A stretch of DNA of 64,000 nucleotides from Arthrobacter sp. YN. GTDB lineage: Bacteria > Actinomycetota > Actinomycetes > Actinomycetales > Micrococcaceae. Position numbers and translations under genes: made by a program. The notes below the pieces were generated by a model. That model ran no database searches. It was not told where the DNA came from and worked only from the letters and a program-made list of their open reading frames with translations. Numbering within the stretch: the first letter of the stretch is position 1; every line of letters starts with the position of its first letter. This document shows, in pieces, positions 17,077-28,500 of the stretch. The stretch covers positions 1,364,001 through 1,428,000 of the forward strand of contig NZ_CP022436.1 in the NCBI RefSeq assembly GCF_002224285.1. Direction: 5' to 3'.

Positions 17077-18747
17077 GTGAGCTTGACGCAGCTTGACCGT
17101 GTTCCCATCCGCCGTGCACTGATCTCGGTTTACGACAAGACGGGACTGGAGGAGCTCGCGAAGGGCCTGCACGCAGCCGGCGTCGCCATTGTTTCCACCG
17201 GCTCCACCGCCAAGAAGATCGCCGCCGCAGGCATCCCGGTCAAGGAAGTCGAAGAAGTCACCGGCTCCCCGGAAATGCTGGACGGCCGCGTCAAGACCCT
17301 GCACCCGCGCGTGCACGGCGGCATCCTGGCCGACCGTCGCGTCCCGTCCCACATGGACACCCTGGCGGGCATGGAGATCGAGACCTTCGACCTCGTGGTG
17401 GTAAACCTGTACCCGTTCGTCGAGACCGTGAAGTCCGGCGCAGCGCAGGATGACGTTGTTGAGCAGATCGACATCGGAGGCCCCGCGATGGTGCGTTCGG
17501 CCGCGAAGAACCACGCCGCCGTCGCCATTGTCACGGACCCCAACTTCTACGGCGCAGTGGTTGCCGCAGCACAGGAAGGCGGCTTCGACCTGAACACCCG
17601 CCGCCGCCTGGCTGCCAAGGCCTTCGCGCACACGGCCAGCTACGACAACGCTGTTGCCTCCTGGACCGCCAGCCAGTTCCTGGACGAAGACGGCGACGGC
17701 ATCATCGACTGGCCCGCCTACGCCGGTCTGTCCCTGGAACGCTCCGAGGTCCTTCGCTACGGCGAAAACCCGCACCAGCAGGCGGCTCTCTACGTGGACA
17801 AGGCTGCTCCGGCCGGCATCGCCCAGGCTGACCAGCTGCACGGCAAGGCCATGAGCTACAACAACTTCGTCGACGCCGATGCCGCCCTCCGCGCCGCCTT
17901 CGACTTCGCCGAGCCGGCCGTTGCGATCATCAAGCACGCCAACCCGTGCGGCGTAGCTGTCGGTTCCGCCGACGCTGCAGACCCGATCGCCGACGCCCAC
18001 GCCAAGGCCCACGCCTGCGACCCCGTTTCCGCCTTCGGCGGCGTCATCGCTGCGAACCGCACCGTCACCGCCGGCATGGCCCGCACGGTTGCCGACATCT
18101 TCACCGAGGTTGTCATCGCCCCGGACTTCGAGCCCGAAGCCGTGGAGATCCTCTCCAAGAAGAAGAACATCCGCCTCCTCGCCCTGCCCGAGGGCTACGG
18201 CCGCTACCCGTCCGAGATGCGCCAGGTGTCCGGCGGCGTCCTGGTCCAGATGAGCGACAAGGTGGATGCCGACGGCGACAACCCCGCCAACTGGACCCTC
18301 GCTGCCGGCGAGGCCGCCGACGAAGCAACGCTCGCGGACCTCGCCTTTGCCTGGACCGCTTGCCGCGCTGCCAAGTCCAACGCCATCCTCATCGCCAACC
18401 ACGGTGCAGCCGTGGGCATCGGCATGGGCCAGGTCAACCGCCTGGACTCCTGCCGCCTGGCCGTCGAGCGCGCCAACACGCTGGGCGTGCAGGTAGAGTC
18501 CGACGTCGAAGGTGCGGGCGGCGCGTCCAACACCAACGGTAGCGACGCACCTGAGCGCGCCCGCGGCGCCGTTGCATCCTCGGACGCGTTCTTCCCGTTC
18601 GCTGACGGCCTGCAGATCCTGATCGACGCCGGTGTCCGCGCCGTCGTCCAGCCGGGCGGTTCCGTCCGCGACGAGGAAGTCATCGCCGCGGCCAACGCTG
18701 CCGGCATCACGATGTACTTCACCGGCGCACGCCACTTCTTCCACTAG
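17077..18747 (+). CDS. purH: Bifunctional AICAR transformylase / IMP cyclohydrolase
   Basis: Catalyses the last two steps of IMP synthesis. The 556-residue protein has an N-terminal MGS-like cyclohydrolase domain ([27 protein letters not shown]) and a C-terminal AICARFT domain ([36 protein letters not shown]; ending TGARHFFH). The GTG at 17077 follows GGAG at 6 nt and removes an unsupported leader. Near the C-terminus a Gly/Asn-rich insertion (about [18 protein letters not shown]) sits just before [12 protein letters not shown], where most homologues have a tight link. A strong terminator follows. Confidence 0.95.
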   Translation: MSLTQLDRVPIRRALISVYDKTGLEELAKGLHAAGVAIVSTGSTAKKIAAAGIPVKEVEEVTGSPEMLDGRVKTLHPRVHGGILADRRVPSHMDTLAGMEIETFDLVVVNLYPFVETVKSGAAQDDVVEQIDIGGPAMVRSAAKNHAAVAIVTDPNFYGAVVAAAQEGGFDLNTRRRLAAKAFAHTASYDNAVASWTASQFLDEDGDGIIDWPAYAGLSLERSEVLRYGENPHQQAALYVDKAAPAGIAQADQLHGKAMSYNNFVDADAALRAAFDFAEPAVAIIKHANPCGVAVGSADAADPIADAHAKAHACDPVSAFGGVIAANRTVTAGMARTVADIFTEVVIAPDFEPEAVEILSKKKNIRLLALPEGYGRYPSEMRQVSGGVLVQMSDKVDADGDNPANWTLAAGEAADEATLADLAFAWTACRAAKSNAILIANHGAAVGIGMGQVNRLDSCRLAVERANTLGVQVESDVEGAGGASNTNGSDAPERARGAVASSDAFFPFADGLQILIDAGVRAVVQPGGSVRDEEVIAAANAAGITMYFTGARHFFH

Positions 18748-18793
18748 AACAGGGAGAGTCCGCTAGCGCCCAGGCGCAAAGCACCACAACGCA

Positions 18794-18827
18794 ACGGCGG
18801 CCGCCCCCGGGAGGGGACGGCCGCCGT
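18794..18827 (+). terminator. purH terminator
   Basis: The 10-bp stem ACGGCGGCCG/CGGCCGCCGT encloses a C/G-rich loop and is followed by CGTGCTTTA. It lies 46 nt after the purH stop, before the convergent protease gene. Confidence 0.75.
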
Positions 18828-18879
18828 CGTGCTTTATCCGCACATACTTAACAGGGACGTGAGTGGCAATTCAGGAGCG

Positions 18880-19884
18880 TTACGAAGCCGCTGCTGCGGT
18901 GTTGTAGGTGGACTGGATCACGGTGCCCCAGTACGGGCCGTACATGGAGGTGGAGTTGCTGCCGTATCCGTAGCTGTTTACGGAGTTCTGGTAGCCGGAG
19001 GAGCTGGTGCCGATGAACCACGGGCCGCCCGAGGACCCACCAGTCATGTTGCAGGGGATTCCCTGGCTGTTGAACTGCGGGTTGTAGGGATCGTTGGTGG
19101 CCTTGCCGGAGCAGCTCTTGAGCGATTCACCGTTGAAGGGCGAGCCTGCCGGGTAGCCGAAAGCCTTGTAGCTCAGGCCGCGGGCGGCGTTGAACTGGAC
19201 GCCGGAGGCCCCGACGACGTCGGCGAGCTTCTGGCCGTTGAGGGTGTTGACCACGGCGAAAGCGGTGTCGTACTGCATGTTGCCGTTGGAAGCCCACTGG
19301 GTGGGGGCGTACAGCGCCTTTGCCGTCCACTTCCCGTAGGGCGCGGCACCGTTGAGGTAAGCCGGGACAAACACGAAGTTGGTGGCGTACGCGCCCGGGC
19401 CTTCGTTGAGGCAGTGGCCTGCAGTGGAGACCGTGCTCTTGTTGGTTGAGGTGACGGAGTTGCCGGAGCAGACGTAGTTGGAGCCGCCCAGGGTGAAGAA
19501 GACCTTGCCGATGTGCTTGACGGGGGTTTCGCTCTGGTTGACCTTGCGGTCGATGGTCTTGGAGTCGGTGGTGGCCTGCTGGCCTGCGATGCTGCTGATG
19601 GCGCCCGGGGCTTCGGTGACCGGGGCTTTGCCGAGGTTGAGGAGCTTGCCACGGTCAAGTGCTTTGGCCGCGAGGATTTCGCCGGACTTGGCATTCTTCA
19701 TGCGCTCTGGCGTCCAGTAGTCTGCAGCGCCGGTGTCCGACACTACATGGCTGCTGACCGCAGCGCCGCTGGAGTCTGCGTTCTGAGCCGGTGCCGCGTT
19801 GGCGCTGGTGGTTCCAACCAGCGCCAGGATTGCGGCAGCGGACAGACTCAGCAGGCTTGTGGCCAGGGTCTTGGTTTTCGTCAC
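18880..19884 (-). CDS. Secreted trypsin-like serine protease (S1 family)
   Basis: The 334-residue precursor has signal peptide KTKTLATSLLSLSAAAILAL ending near NAAPA, then a propeptide of about 80 residues. The catalytic domain has His157 in STAGHC, Asp206 in QYDTAFAV and Ser285 in GGSSGGPW, a complete chymotrypsin-like triad. Cys139/Cys158 flank the His and another Cys pair precedes the Ser, consistent with disulfides. GTG 19884 is preferred because the signal peptide begins there. The domain layout recalls extracellular glutamyl-endopeptidase-like or streptogrisin-like enzymes; specificity cannot be read here. It is a single gene facing purH. Confidence 0.87.
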   Translation of the reverse strand: MTKTKTLATSLLSLSAAAILALVGTTSANAAPAQNADSSGAAVSSHVVSDTGAADYWTPERMKNAKSGEILAAKALDRGKLLNLGKAPVTEAPGAISSIAGQQATTDSKTIDRKVNQSETPVKHIGKVFFTLGGSNYVCSGNSVTSTNKSTVSTAGHCLNEGPGAYATNFVFVPAYLNGAAPYGKWTAKALYAPTQWASNGNMQYDTAFAVVNTLNGQKLADVVGASGVQFNAARGLSYKAFGYPAGSPFNGESLKSCSGKATNDPYNPQFNSQGIPCNMTGGSSGGPWFIGTSSSGYQNSVNSYGYGSNSTSMYGPYWGTVIQSTYNTAAAAS

Positions 19885-20073
19885 GTTGTTCCTACCTATC
19901 GAGGGAGTGAGGCGGCCAGTGATGGCGACCGCCGACTGACGGAATTGAAGGTATCGAACGTATGACAAGTTTGTAAAGAGATGTTTCATAGTTTGTGATA
20001 ATTTGGTGTCACTTCCTCGTCAAGTGGCGCGGTCCCTTTGGTGATCCCAGTGACGGCCCGTGGCAGGAGGCCG

Positions 20074-20673
20074 TCAGTGGTCTTTGACCGTGACTCTGCC
20101 AGGGAGGGGCTTGGGTGTGACGCCAGGCCATGAACCGTCCTGTGAGAGCAGGGATAGATTGCGCGCTCCCTCGGGATCGTCGGCGCTGAGCGGGATGATG
20201 ATGGTGTTGTGCTGCGAAGGAGCCGAGGGCTGTCCGCCCATCCAGGCTGATCCCACGCCTGCAGTGGAGAGGTCGAAGAACGGCTCCCCGTCAGCGGTTC
20301 GGGCGCTGATCTGAATCTGAGTGTTGGGCATGTAACCCTCGCCTACAGACCAAACGTTCCGGACGATGTAGTCGACCAACAAATCGCCGTAAAGAACGGT
20401 GTAACCGGGGTCGATGGCTATCTGTACGGAGTATCCGGTGTTGCCCTTCACGTTGGGGGGACCTCCTCCGGCGAAGCCGGTCACCGAGATCCCGGGGACG
20501 GCGTCGATTGCCTCGCGGGCTTCGGCAATCGTCTGGCCCGTGTCGGCGTCGTGCGGGATGGTCTCCCGGGGCGTCGGCGCAGGGACAGCGCAAGCGGTCA
20601 GCGCGAGGAGAATCCCGGCCGTCGAGGCGGTCAGCCAGGCAGCAAAGGAGGCGGGTCGAATGATGCGGGTCAT
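20074..20673 (-). CDS. Putative lipoprotein
   Basis: The 199-residue protein has a Sec signal and lipobox LLALTAC, so it should be lipid-anchored at Cys27. The mature part begins with a Pro/Thr-rich linker, then a roughly 160-residue domain (GQTIAEAREAIDAVPGISVTG ... VTVKDH) with no Cys and no recognisable catalytic motif. ATG 20673 is selected because it opens the signal peptide. The N-terminal helix followed by a strand rich in 'GISVTGFAGG' resembles small actinobacterial lipoproteins of unknown role. No partner gene is adjacent. Confidence 0.7.
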   Translation of the reverse strand: MTRIIRPASFAAWLTASTAGILLALTACAVPAPTPRETIPHDADTGQTIAEAREAIDAVPGISVTGFAGGGPPNVKGNTGYSVQIAIDPGYTVLYGDLLVDYIVRNVWSVGEGYMPNTQIQISARTADGEPFFDLSTAGVGSAWMGGQPSAPSQHNTIIIPLSADDPEGARNLSLLSQDGSWPGVTPKPLPGRVTVKDH

Positions 20674-20944
20674 GACTTCACTATGTTCGGTTTCGCGGTG
20701 AATGAGATGCTGACGCGCCCGGGGACCAGACATTTGCCCACAGCAACCAGCCTGCGGCAACCAACTCTCCGCAACCAGGGTCCGACGGCGGCGGGCAGCA
20801 GCGGCGGTCAGGCCGCCGTCGGGCGTTCATCGCCATGGCGTGGTAACGAACACGTGATCCCGGACACGAAGGGCCGCCTTATCGGTCTACTCGGGTAAGT
20901 TAGGAGATGTTGAAATCTGCAGACTTTCAGGGAGAACCCCGCCA

Positions 20945-23167
<2,223 letters not shown>

Positions 23168-23170
23168 TCC

Positions 23171-23215
23171 CTCGAGCTCGGGTGCCTTTCTGGGGCGCCC
23201 GAGCTCCGAGTTTTT
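23171..23215 (+). terminator. icd rho-independent terminator
   Basis: CTCGAGCTCGGGTGCC pairs with the complementary segment ending GAGCTCCGAG, with one bulge, one G-T pair and the loop TTTCT. Five T residues follow at 23211-23215. It starts 3 nt after the icd stop. Confidence 0.9.
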
Positions 23216-23267
23216 GTACAGATAATGCCCCTAAGACCGCGTCTTGGGGGCATTATCTGTACAAAAA
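23211..23267. repeat. Perfect 21-bp-arm palindrome between convergent genes
   Basis: The arms at 23211-23231 (starting TTTTTGTACAGATAATGCCC) and 23247-23267 are exact complements. The inner AAGAC/GTCTT extends the stem, so nearly the whole 57 nt is one hairpin. Being flanked by T runs on both strands, it can terminate in both directions. It stops three bases short of the FAD oxidase gene. Confidence 0.88.
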
Positions 23268-23270
23268 CTC

Positions 23271-24380
23271 TTAGCGCTCGGCCAGGAACCGCTCCGGTGC
23301 CACGCCGCCGTCGACGATGTCCTTCAGCACCCGGCCAATAGCCGGCGTGAACTTGAACCCATGTCCGGAGAAGCCGGCACCCACCACCAGCGGACCGAAA
23401 CGGTCCAGCACAAAGTCCTCGTTGGGCGTGGTGGTGTAGGTGCAGCTGATGGGAACCGCGGTGGAAGGGTCGACGCCGGGAAGCCACTCTTCTGCGTACC
23501 GCACCAATGCCTCGAGCTGCTGGGGGATGGGCTCGAAGGTGCGATGGTCGGGGTCCATCACGGGACCGACGCCGTGCCAGCCTGCTTTCACGCCTTCGCC
23601 GGGGGTGAGCATGCCGTAGACCGGGCTGAACCAGTATTCGTAGAGTTCGTTGTTCGGATCGGGGTCCGGGTTGTGGTTGAAGCTGGGCCACACCAGCGTG
23701 TTGTCCGTCGCCGTGAAGTGAGCGGGTTGCTCCTGGGTCACCACCAACGCGGGGAGCTTGGCGAGTCCGTTCAGCACCTTCGTCGTCCAGGCGCCCGCTG
23801 TCACCACCACGCGGGTTGCCGTGTATTCGGTCTCCTCCGTCACCACCACTACCGTTTCGGCCCCATCGATGCGGATGTCGCGGACCGGCGTCGAGTACTT
23901 AAAGACGGCGCCATGGGCTTCAGCCGATTCCCGCAGCGCCACCAAGGCGTCCGCCGAACGGATCCGACCGGAACCCGGCACGAACAGGACATCGGTGGCG
24001 AAGTTCATTCCCCGCCAGCGGTTGGCGGCCTCGTCGGCTGAGATGAAGTAGCTCTCTATGCCGCGTTCCTGGTGGGCGTCGCGGATCAGTTCCAGCCTTG
24101 GCAGGTTGCCGTGGTTCGCCAATCCCACCATGTCCAGCAGGGGAGCTCCGTGCTCGGCCGCGAGTTCGTCCCAGAGCGTTTTGGATTCGGCCAGGAGATC
24201 CAGGTAATCAGCCTCGGCGTACGCGGTATTGAAGTTGCGGGTGGCGCCGTGGGAAGCGCCAATGTGGTGTCCGGCTTCGAACTGCTCCAGCAGGACCACG
24301 GAACGGCCCGCCCGGGCGAGTTGCCATGCGGCCGCCGATCCCATGGCTCCTCCGCCAACAACTACAACGTCAACCTGCAT
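23271..24380 (-). CDS. Sarcosine oxidase / N-methyltryptophan oxidase-like FAD enzyme
   Basis: The 369-residue flavoprotein of the monomeric sarcosine oxidase (MSOX/SolA) family oxidises secondary N-methyl amines, releasing formaldehyde and H2O2. The Rossmann motif VVVVGGGAMGSAAAWQLARAG starts at residue 5. Cys near 313 (SCTYTTTPNEDF) aligns with the covalent-FAD Cys of MSOX, and GAGFSGHGFKFTPAIG is the usual C-terminal motif. ATG 24380 begins directly at the FAD domain. It lies downstream of phnE on the same strand, separated by a palindrome. A role in N-methylated aminophosphonate use is possible but unproven. Confidence 0.85.
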   Translation of the reverse strand: MQVDVVVVGGGAMGSAAAWQLARAGRSVVLLEQFEAGHHIGASHGATRNFNTAYAEADYLDLLAESKTLWDELAAEHGAPLLDMVGLANHGNLPRLELIRDAHQERGIESYFISADEAANRWRGMNFATDVLFVPGSGRIRSADALVALRESAEAHGAVFKYSTPVRDIRIDGAETVVVVTEETEYTATRVVVTAGAWTTKVLNGLAKLPALVVTQEQPAHFTATDNTLVWPSFNHNPDPDPNNELYEYWFSPVYGMLTPGEGVKAGWHGVGPVMDPDHRTFEPIPQQLEALVRYAEEWLPGVDPSTAVPISCTYTTTPNEDFVLDRFGPLVVGAGFSGHGFKFTPAIGRVLKDIVDGGVAPERFLAER

Positions 24381-24457
24381 GCCTGCTCCATCCACCGTTG
24401 GCCCTCTTGAGAATCGCACCCCCCGAAGAGGGCCACCTCCCATTCTGCCCCCACTCA

Positions 24458-24522
24458 CCCAACTGAGTCGCAGCAAACGTCGTAATGGGGCGCATTGGAG
24501 CGTTTGCCGTGACTTAGTTGGG
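24458..24522. repeat. Intergenic palindrome family A, copy 3
   Basis: Arms 24458-24479 (CCCAACTGAGTCGCAGCAAA plus CG) and 24501-24522 are complementary at about 18 of 22 positions, the most diverged of the four copies. It lies between phnE and the FAD oxidase gene on the same strand and may separate their transcription or mRNA stability. Confidence 0.78.
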
Positions 24523-24536
24523 CCAGGGCGGCAGTG

Positions 24537-25391
24537 TTACGCGGCCAGGCGCCTGCGGATCCACGCGGAGAACTGGTCCACCACGATGATCAGCACCAAC
24601 ACGATCAGGATGTGGGTGAGCATGGAGTCGAACTGGAACGACTTGATGGACTGGTTGATCAGCAGCCCGATGCCGCCGGCTCCCACCAGCCCGAGGACCA
24701 GCGAGGACCGCACGTTGACGTCGAAGCGGTACAGCAGCAGGCCCACGAACTGGGGGACCACCATGGGCAACGTTGCATTGGCTACCTGTTGGATCCGGTT
24801 GGCGCCGGCCGTGCGGAGTGCTTCCTGCGGCCCGGCATCGATTTCCTCCATGGACTCGGCCCACAGCTTGCCCATGACACCGGTGTTGTGGCAGATCAGG
24901 GCGAGCACGCCGGCGAAGGGACCGAGGCCCACGGCGGTGACGAAGATCAGCGCAAACACGATGTCCGGTACGGCCCGGAAGAACGACAAGATAGCCCGCG
25001 CTGCCTGGTACACGAGTCGATGCGGACTGGTGTTCTCGGCAGCCAGCGCCGCGAGTAGCAGGGCGAACGGCACGGACAACGTGGTGCCCAGCAGGCCAAT
25101 CCACAACGTCACCAGCGTCGCTTCGAGGCCGGGCTTGAGGGTCTTCTCCCAGCTCAGGTCCGGCGGGAACGCATCGCCAATGAAGGCTGCCATGCCCTTC
25201 CAGCCGTCAACCAGGAGCTCCGGTTTGAAGTCCGTCCCCTCGATGGCCACGGCGTGAAGTCCGACGACGGCGGCCGCCACTGCCGCCGTCGTGATCCACC
25301 GCAGCGGCTTCTTGGGGCGAACAAGTGCCACGCGGGTTTTGCTGGTGGAGTCCCGGCGGGCGACGGCCGGGGTCAAAGTGTGGGGAGTCAT
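24537..25391 (-). CDS. phnE: Phosphonate ABC transporter permease
   Basis: The 284-residue inner-membrane permease has about six helices. The EAA-type coupling loop ALRTAGANRIQQVANATLP precedes VGAGGIGLLINQS, as in PhnE. The ATG overlaps the phnC stop (ATGA). With PhnC and PhnD it forms an importer for phosphonates or related phosphorus compounds. A polar N-terminal tail precedes the first helix. Confidence 0.92.
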   Translation of the reverse strand: MTPHTLTPAVARRDSTSKTRVALVRPKKPLRWITTAAVAAAVVGLHAVAIEGTDFKPELLVDGWKGMAAFIGDAFPPDLSWEKTLKPGLEATLVTLWIGLLGTTLSVPFALLLAALAAENTSPHRLVYQAARAILSFFRAVPDIVFALIFVTAVGLGPFAGVLALICHNTGVMGKLWAESMEEIDAGPQEALRTAGANRIQQVANATLPMVVPQFVGLLLYRFDVNVRSSLVLGLVGAGGIGLLINQSIKSFQFDSMLTHILIVLVLIIVVDQFSAWIRRRLAA

Positions 25392-26167
25392 GCGGCCTGG
25401 GTCCTGTCTGAAACGTCCCGGTCCGGGGCGTACAACGTGTCGAGGTGATCGGCTGTGACCTCGGTGGAGGGGAGGTCGAAGGTCATGGAGCCCTGGAGCA
25501 GCCCGATGGATCGGTCAGCGTATCGCAGCGCGAGATCGGGCTGATGGAGGACCGCGGCCACCGCCAACCCTTCGGAGTGGGCGAGTTCGCGCAGCAGAGC
25601 CATCACTTGCTCTGCGGCGTGCGGGTCCAGTGCGGAGACAGGCTCGTCGGCGAGTACGACGTCGGCCCGCTGGCAGAGTGCCCGGGCTACGGCGACGCGT
25701 TGCTGCTGCCCGCCGGAAAGACGGCCAACCCGGTCGAAGGCGCGATCGGCCAAGCCCACGCGGTCCAGGCAGTCAAGGGCTTCCTGCTGGACGTCGGCCG
25801 GAAACAGCAGAGGACTCAGCGAGCGAACCGTAGGGATGCGGGCCAAGGCGCCGGCGCAGACGTTATCCAACGCCGTGCGCCGGGGTACCAGATGGATCTT
25901 CTGGAAAATCATGGCCATGCGTTGGCGGGCTTGCTGCAGGTCACGCCCCTGGAGGGTTTCCAGCGGAGCCCCTTCGATGCTGATGCTGCCGGAATCCGGA
26001 CCGGTGATACCCATGACGCAACGCAGGGTGGTGGACTTTCCGGAGCCATTGGCGCCCAGGAACGCGACGAGCTCGCCGGCGGCTACGGAAAAGTCCACGC
26101 CTTGAAGGACAGTTCGGCCACTGAAGGACTTCCGCAAGCCTTGGACGGCGAGCAGGGGGTCAGGCAT
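25388..26167 (-). CDS. phnC: Phosphonate ABC transporter ATP-binding protein
   Basis: The 259-residue ATPase has Walker A GANGSGKST (about residues 39-47), the Q-loop in MIFQKIHLVPRRTALDNV, signature LSGGQQQR, Walker B VVLADEP and the H-loop His in VLHQPD. The Q-loop region and spacing are of the PhnC type. Its ATG overlaps the phnD stop by one base (TAATG). It powers uptake through PhnE. Confidence 0.92.
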   Translation of the reverse strand: MPDPLLAVQGLRKSFSGRTVLQGVDFSVAAGELVAFLGANGSGKSTTLRCVMGITGPDSGSISIEGAPLETLQGRDLQQARQRMAMIFQKIHLVPRRTALDNVCAGALARIPTVRSLSPLLFPADVQQEALDCLDRVGLADRAFDRVGRLSGGQQQRVAVARALCQRADVVLADEPVSALDPHAAEQVMALLRELAHSEGLAVAAVLHQPDLALRYADRSIGLLQGSMTFDLPSTEVTADHLDTLYAPDRDVSDRTQAA

Positions 26168-27081
26168 TACAGATCCTTCTCGGTGAGGCCCATGGTCTCG
26201 GCGAGCTCGAACAGCGGCGTGTAGTTATCCTTGGTGACCTCCAGCAGCGGGCCTGGAGGGGTGACATCCAGGAACTCGCCCACCTTGGCCACGTCGGCGG
26301 GTTCCAGGCTGAGGAAAGCGTCCTTGACGGCTGCTTTGAACGCGGGGTCCGCGTCGCCGCGCACGGTGATGGGGTCGTTGGGGATGGGGTTGGACGTCCA
26401 CACCTGGCGGAAGTCGTCCTTCTTGAAGGTGCCTGCGGCAATGGCAGTGGCCAGTGTCTGGGAGTTGATCTCCGCTGCATCAACTTTGCCATTGGTCAGC
26501 GCGAGCAGGGCTTCAGGATGACCGCCTGTGTAGTCCATCGTGATGTCGGCGTCGGCGATTCCGGCTTCACGGAGTCCGAAGCGGGGCAGGACGTCGCCCG
26601 AGGTGGATCCGACGCTGCCCAGGGCGAGGGACTTACCCTTCAAGTCCCCGATGGCCTGGATGGGGCTGTCCTTGGGAACCCAGATCCCGGCCGTGTACGT
26701 GCTGAGTTCCTTCTCGGCAGTGCCAAAGGAAACCAGCGGCTCGGCGCCGGCCTTGGCATCAGCGAACACGTAGCCCAGCGGGCCGAACTGGCCCAGGTCC
26801 AGTTTGCCGTTGCGCATGGCCAGGACCTCGGCTGCGTAGTCCTCAACCACCTGGACGCTGACGGGGCATTCGAGCTTCTTGGACAGCGCGGCCGCCAGGA
26901 CGTCGTAAGCGGGCTTCAGCTTGGCCGGGTCCTCGTAGGGCTCGATGCCAAACTTGATCTCCCCGTTGGGGCAGGTGGCGGACGTCGCCTCAGGTGAGGA
27001 CTGGGCTGAACCGCCACAGGCTGTGAGCGCCAGAACGGTAGCGAGGGCAAACGCGGAACCGGTGAAGAGCGGGGTTTTCAT
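26167..27081 (-). CDS. phnD: Phosphonate-binding lipoprotein
   Basis: The 304-residue substrate-binding protein has lipobox ALTACGG (Cys22), a short linker, then the PhnD-type fold (CPNGEIKFGIEPYEDPAKLKPAYDVLAAALSKKLECPVSVQVVEDYAAEVLAMRNG, quoted here only as its landmarks FGIEPYEDP and LGQFGPLGYV). LGSVGSTSGDVLPR resembles the phosphonate-contacting loop. It is first of phnD-phnC-phnE and starts 55 nt after the FAD oxidoreductase gene, so a common leftward operon is likely. Confidence 0.9.
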   Translation of the reverse strand: MKTPLFTGSAFALATVLALTACGGSAQSSPEATSATCPNGEIKFGIEPYEDPAKLKPAYDVLAAALSKKLECPVSVQVVEDYAAEVLAMRNGKLDLGQFGPLGYVFADAKAGAEPLVSFGTAEKELSTYTAGIWVPKDSPIQAIGDLKGKSLALGSVGSTSGDVLPRFGLREAGIADADITMDYTGGHPEALLALTNGKVDAAEINSQTLATAIAAGTFKKDDFRQVWTSNPIPNDPITVRGDADPAFKAAVKDAFLSLEPADVAKVGEFLDVTPPGPLLEVTKDNYTPLFELAETMGLTEKDL

Positions 27082-27136
27082 GGGAATCCTTATGCGAAGG
27101 GGATGGGGAGAACGGGAAAATTCAGGACAAGATGAG

Positions 27137-28354
27137 TCAGTACAGGCGCGATACGTTGCGGTGTGCCAAACCGAAGGAAAGGGTCATGCCCACGCCGGAG
27201 GTCACAGACACCACCGTGACGCCGGGCTGAACCTCGCGGACCAGGATGGGTGCTACGTCGGAGGAAGCGTAAATGCCTTGCCAGCGCTGGATGATCTCCA
27301 GTGGTTCGCCGATCCGGCCGGTGATTTCAGCGTTGAGCGTGGAGGTGACACCTTCATCCAGGAACGGATCGGCGGTGCGGTGGTAGTGGTGGGAATCGCC
27401 CAGAATGACCGTGCCGTCCGGGCGTTGGGTGAACATGACGTTGGCGCCGATCTCCAGCAATTCGGGCTGGTTCTCCAACACCTCGGAGCGGAGGGCTGCA
27501 GCGGCGGGCATGTCCGTGAACGCCGGGTACCGGAGCATGGACGTTGCGGTGAGGACTGCGGGAGCGAATTCGACGCCGGAAGGCTTGGCCGCCAGCGACA
27601 TCTGCAGAGCGCACCGCTGGATCCGGTGTTCTTCGGCGAGGTCCGGGAAGAGGTAGTCGACGTCGTGGCCAACACATACAAAGATCTGCTTGGCACGAAG
27701 CCCGCCGCGCGACGTCTGAACGCTGACGCCTTCCGAGGACTCGTTGAAGCCCAGCGCTGCGGTGTTCCAGTGAAGTTCGACGCCGGGCTGCTGGCTGAGC
27801 CACCCGGCCAACTTTGCGACCGTGGTGCGGGGGTCGACGCGGAGGTCATCCCGAAGGAAGGCTCCGCCCACGAGGCCGGGCCATGATGCGCCCGAAGCAG
27901 CGCCGTCGTCGTGCGTTTCTTCCGTAACGGAAACAGTGGCACCCAACCGGTCCCGGGTCCCGGCGGGGGAGAGCAGCTCGACTTGTCCAGGCTCGCGCAC
28001 GTCGGAGAGTTCGCGAAGGACGTCCATCTCGGCCTCAGTGCGGGCCAGGACCACGGCACCGGATTCGGCGGCCCAGAACCCGGCGCGCTCCGCGAACTCC
28101 AGCCAGTACTTCCGCGAAGTCTGTGCGAGTTCGTAGAGCTCGCCGGACTGTGCGGTGATGCAGCAGTGGCCGAAGTTGCGGACCGAGGCACCGGCGGCGT
28201 GGTGGTCGCGCTCGATGATGGTGACGGTCAGGCCGTTGGCAACAGCGTGGGCGGCGTGCGCCAGGCCCACGATTCCGGCACCGACAATGACGACATCGGT
28301 GGGCTGGTTCGCGGTGGTGTTGGCGGCGGTAGTGGAAGTGCTTGGGTTGTTCAC
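27137..28354 (-). CDS. FAD-dependent oxidoreductase, TIGR03364 type
   Basis: The 405-residue DAO-fold flavoenzyme has Rossmann motif VVIVGAGIVGLAHAAHAVANG near residue 20 and a C-terminal VSVTSGVGMTLSFGLA motif. It resembles the TIGR03364 family, which co-occurs with phosphonatase-like hydrolases and is proposed to deaminate aminophosphonates to the corresponding aldehydes. Here it is transcribed toward phnDCE and is divergent from the GntR and phosphonatase-like genes, which fits that role. GTG 28354 is a working start; an in-frame TTG at 28390, nearer the operator, is possible. Confidence 0.83.
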   Translation of the reverse strand: MNNPSTSTTAANTTANQPTDVVIVGAGIVGLAHAAHAVANGLTVTIIERDHHAAGASVRNFGHCCITAQSGELYELAQTSRKYWLEFAERAGFWAAESGAVVLARTEAEMDVLRELSDVREPGQVELLSPAGTRDRLGATVSVTEETHDDGAASGASWPGLVGGAFLRDDLRVDPRTTVAKLAGWLSQQPGVELHWNTAALGFNESSEGVSVQTSRGGLRAKQIFVCVGHDVDYLFPDLAEEHRIQRCALQMSLAAKPSGVEFAPAVLTATSMLRYPAFTDMPAAAALRSEVLENQPELLEIGANVMFTQRPDGTVILGDSHHYHRTADPFLDEGVTSTLNAEITGRIGEPLEIIQRWQGIYASSDVAPILVREVQPGVTVVSVTSGVGMTLSFGLAHRNVSRLY

Positions 28355-28401
28355 ACCATTGAGACTGGCGGCTGATGGACGGGGAATCAAGCCATTTTGG
28401 C

Positions 28402-28417
28402 ACTTGTATATACAAGT
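28402..28417. promoter_or_regulatory. Perfect 16-bp operator-like palindrome
   Basis: ACTTGTATATACAAGT is a perfect palindrome between the divergent FAD oxidoreductase and GntR genes. It matches the CTTGTATATACAAG type of site bound by HutC-subfamily GntR/UTRA repressors. Its TATATA core could double as a -10 box of the leftward operon, so repressor and polymerase would compete. Confidence 0.75.
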
Positions 28418-28500
28418 TAACCTGATTTTAACTTCCGTTCATTTGAGTTCATGCCAAGTTCATCTACAGGCCCTCCAAACAGCTGTTTTTGCACGGGCAA

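Noticed and set aside
16921..18744. A 607-codon minus-strand open frame opposite purH
   Set aside because: It mirrors purH codon structure and has no recognisable domain or ribosome-binding site.
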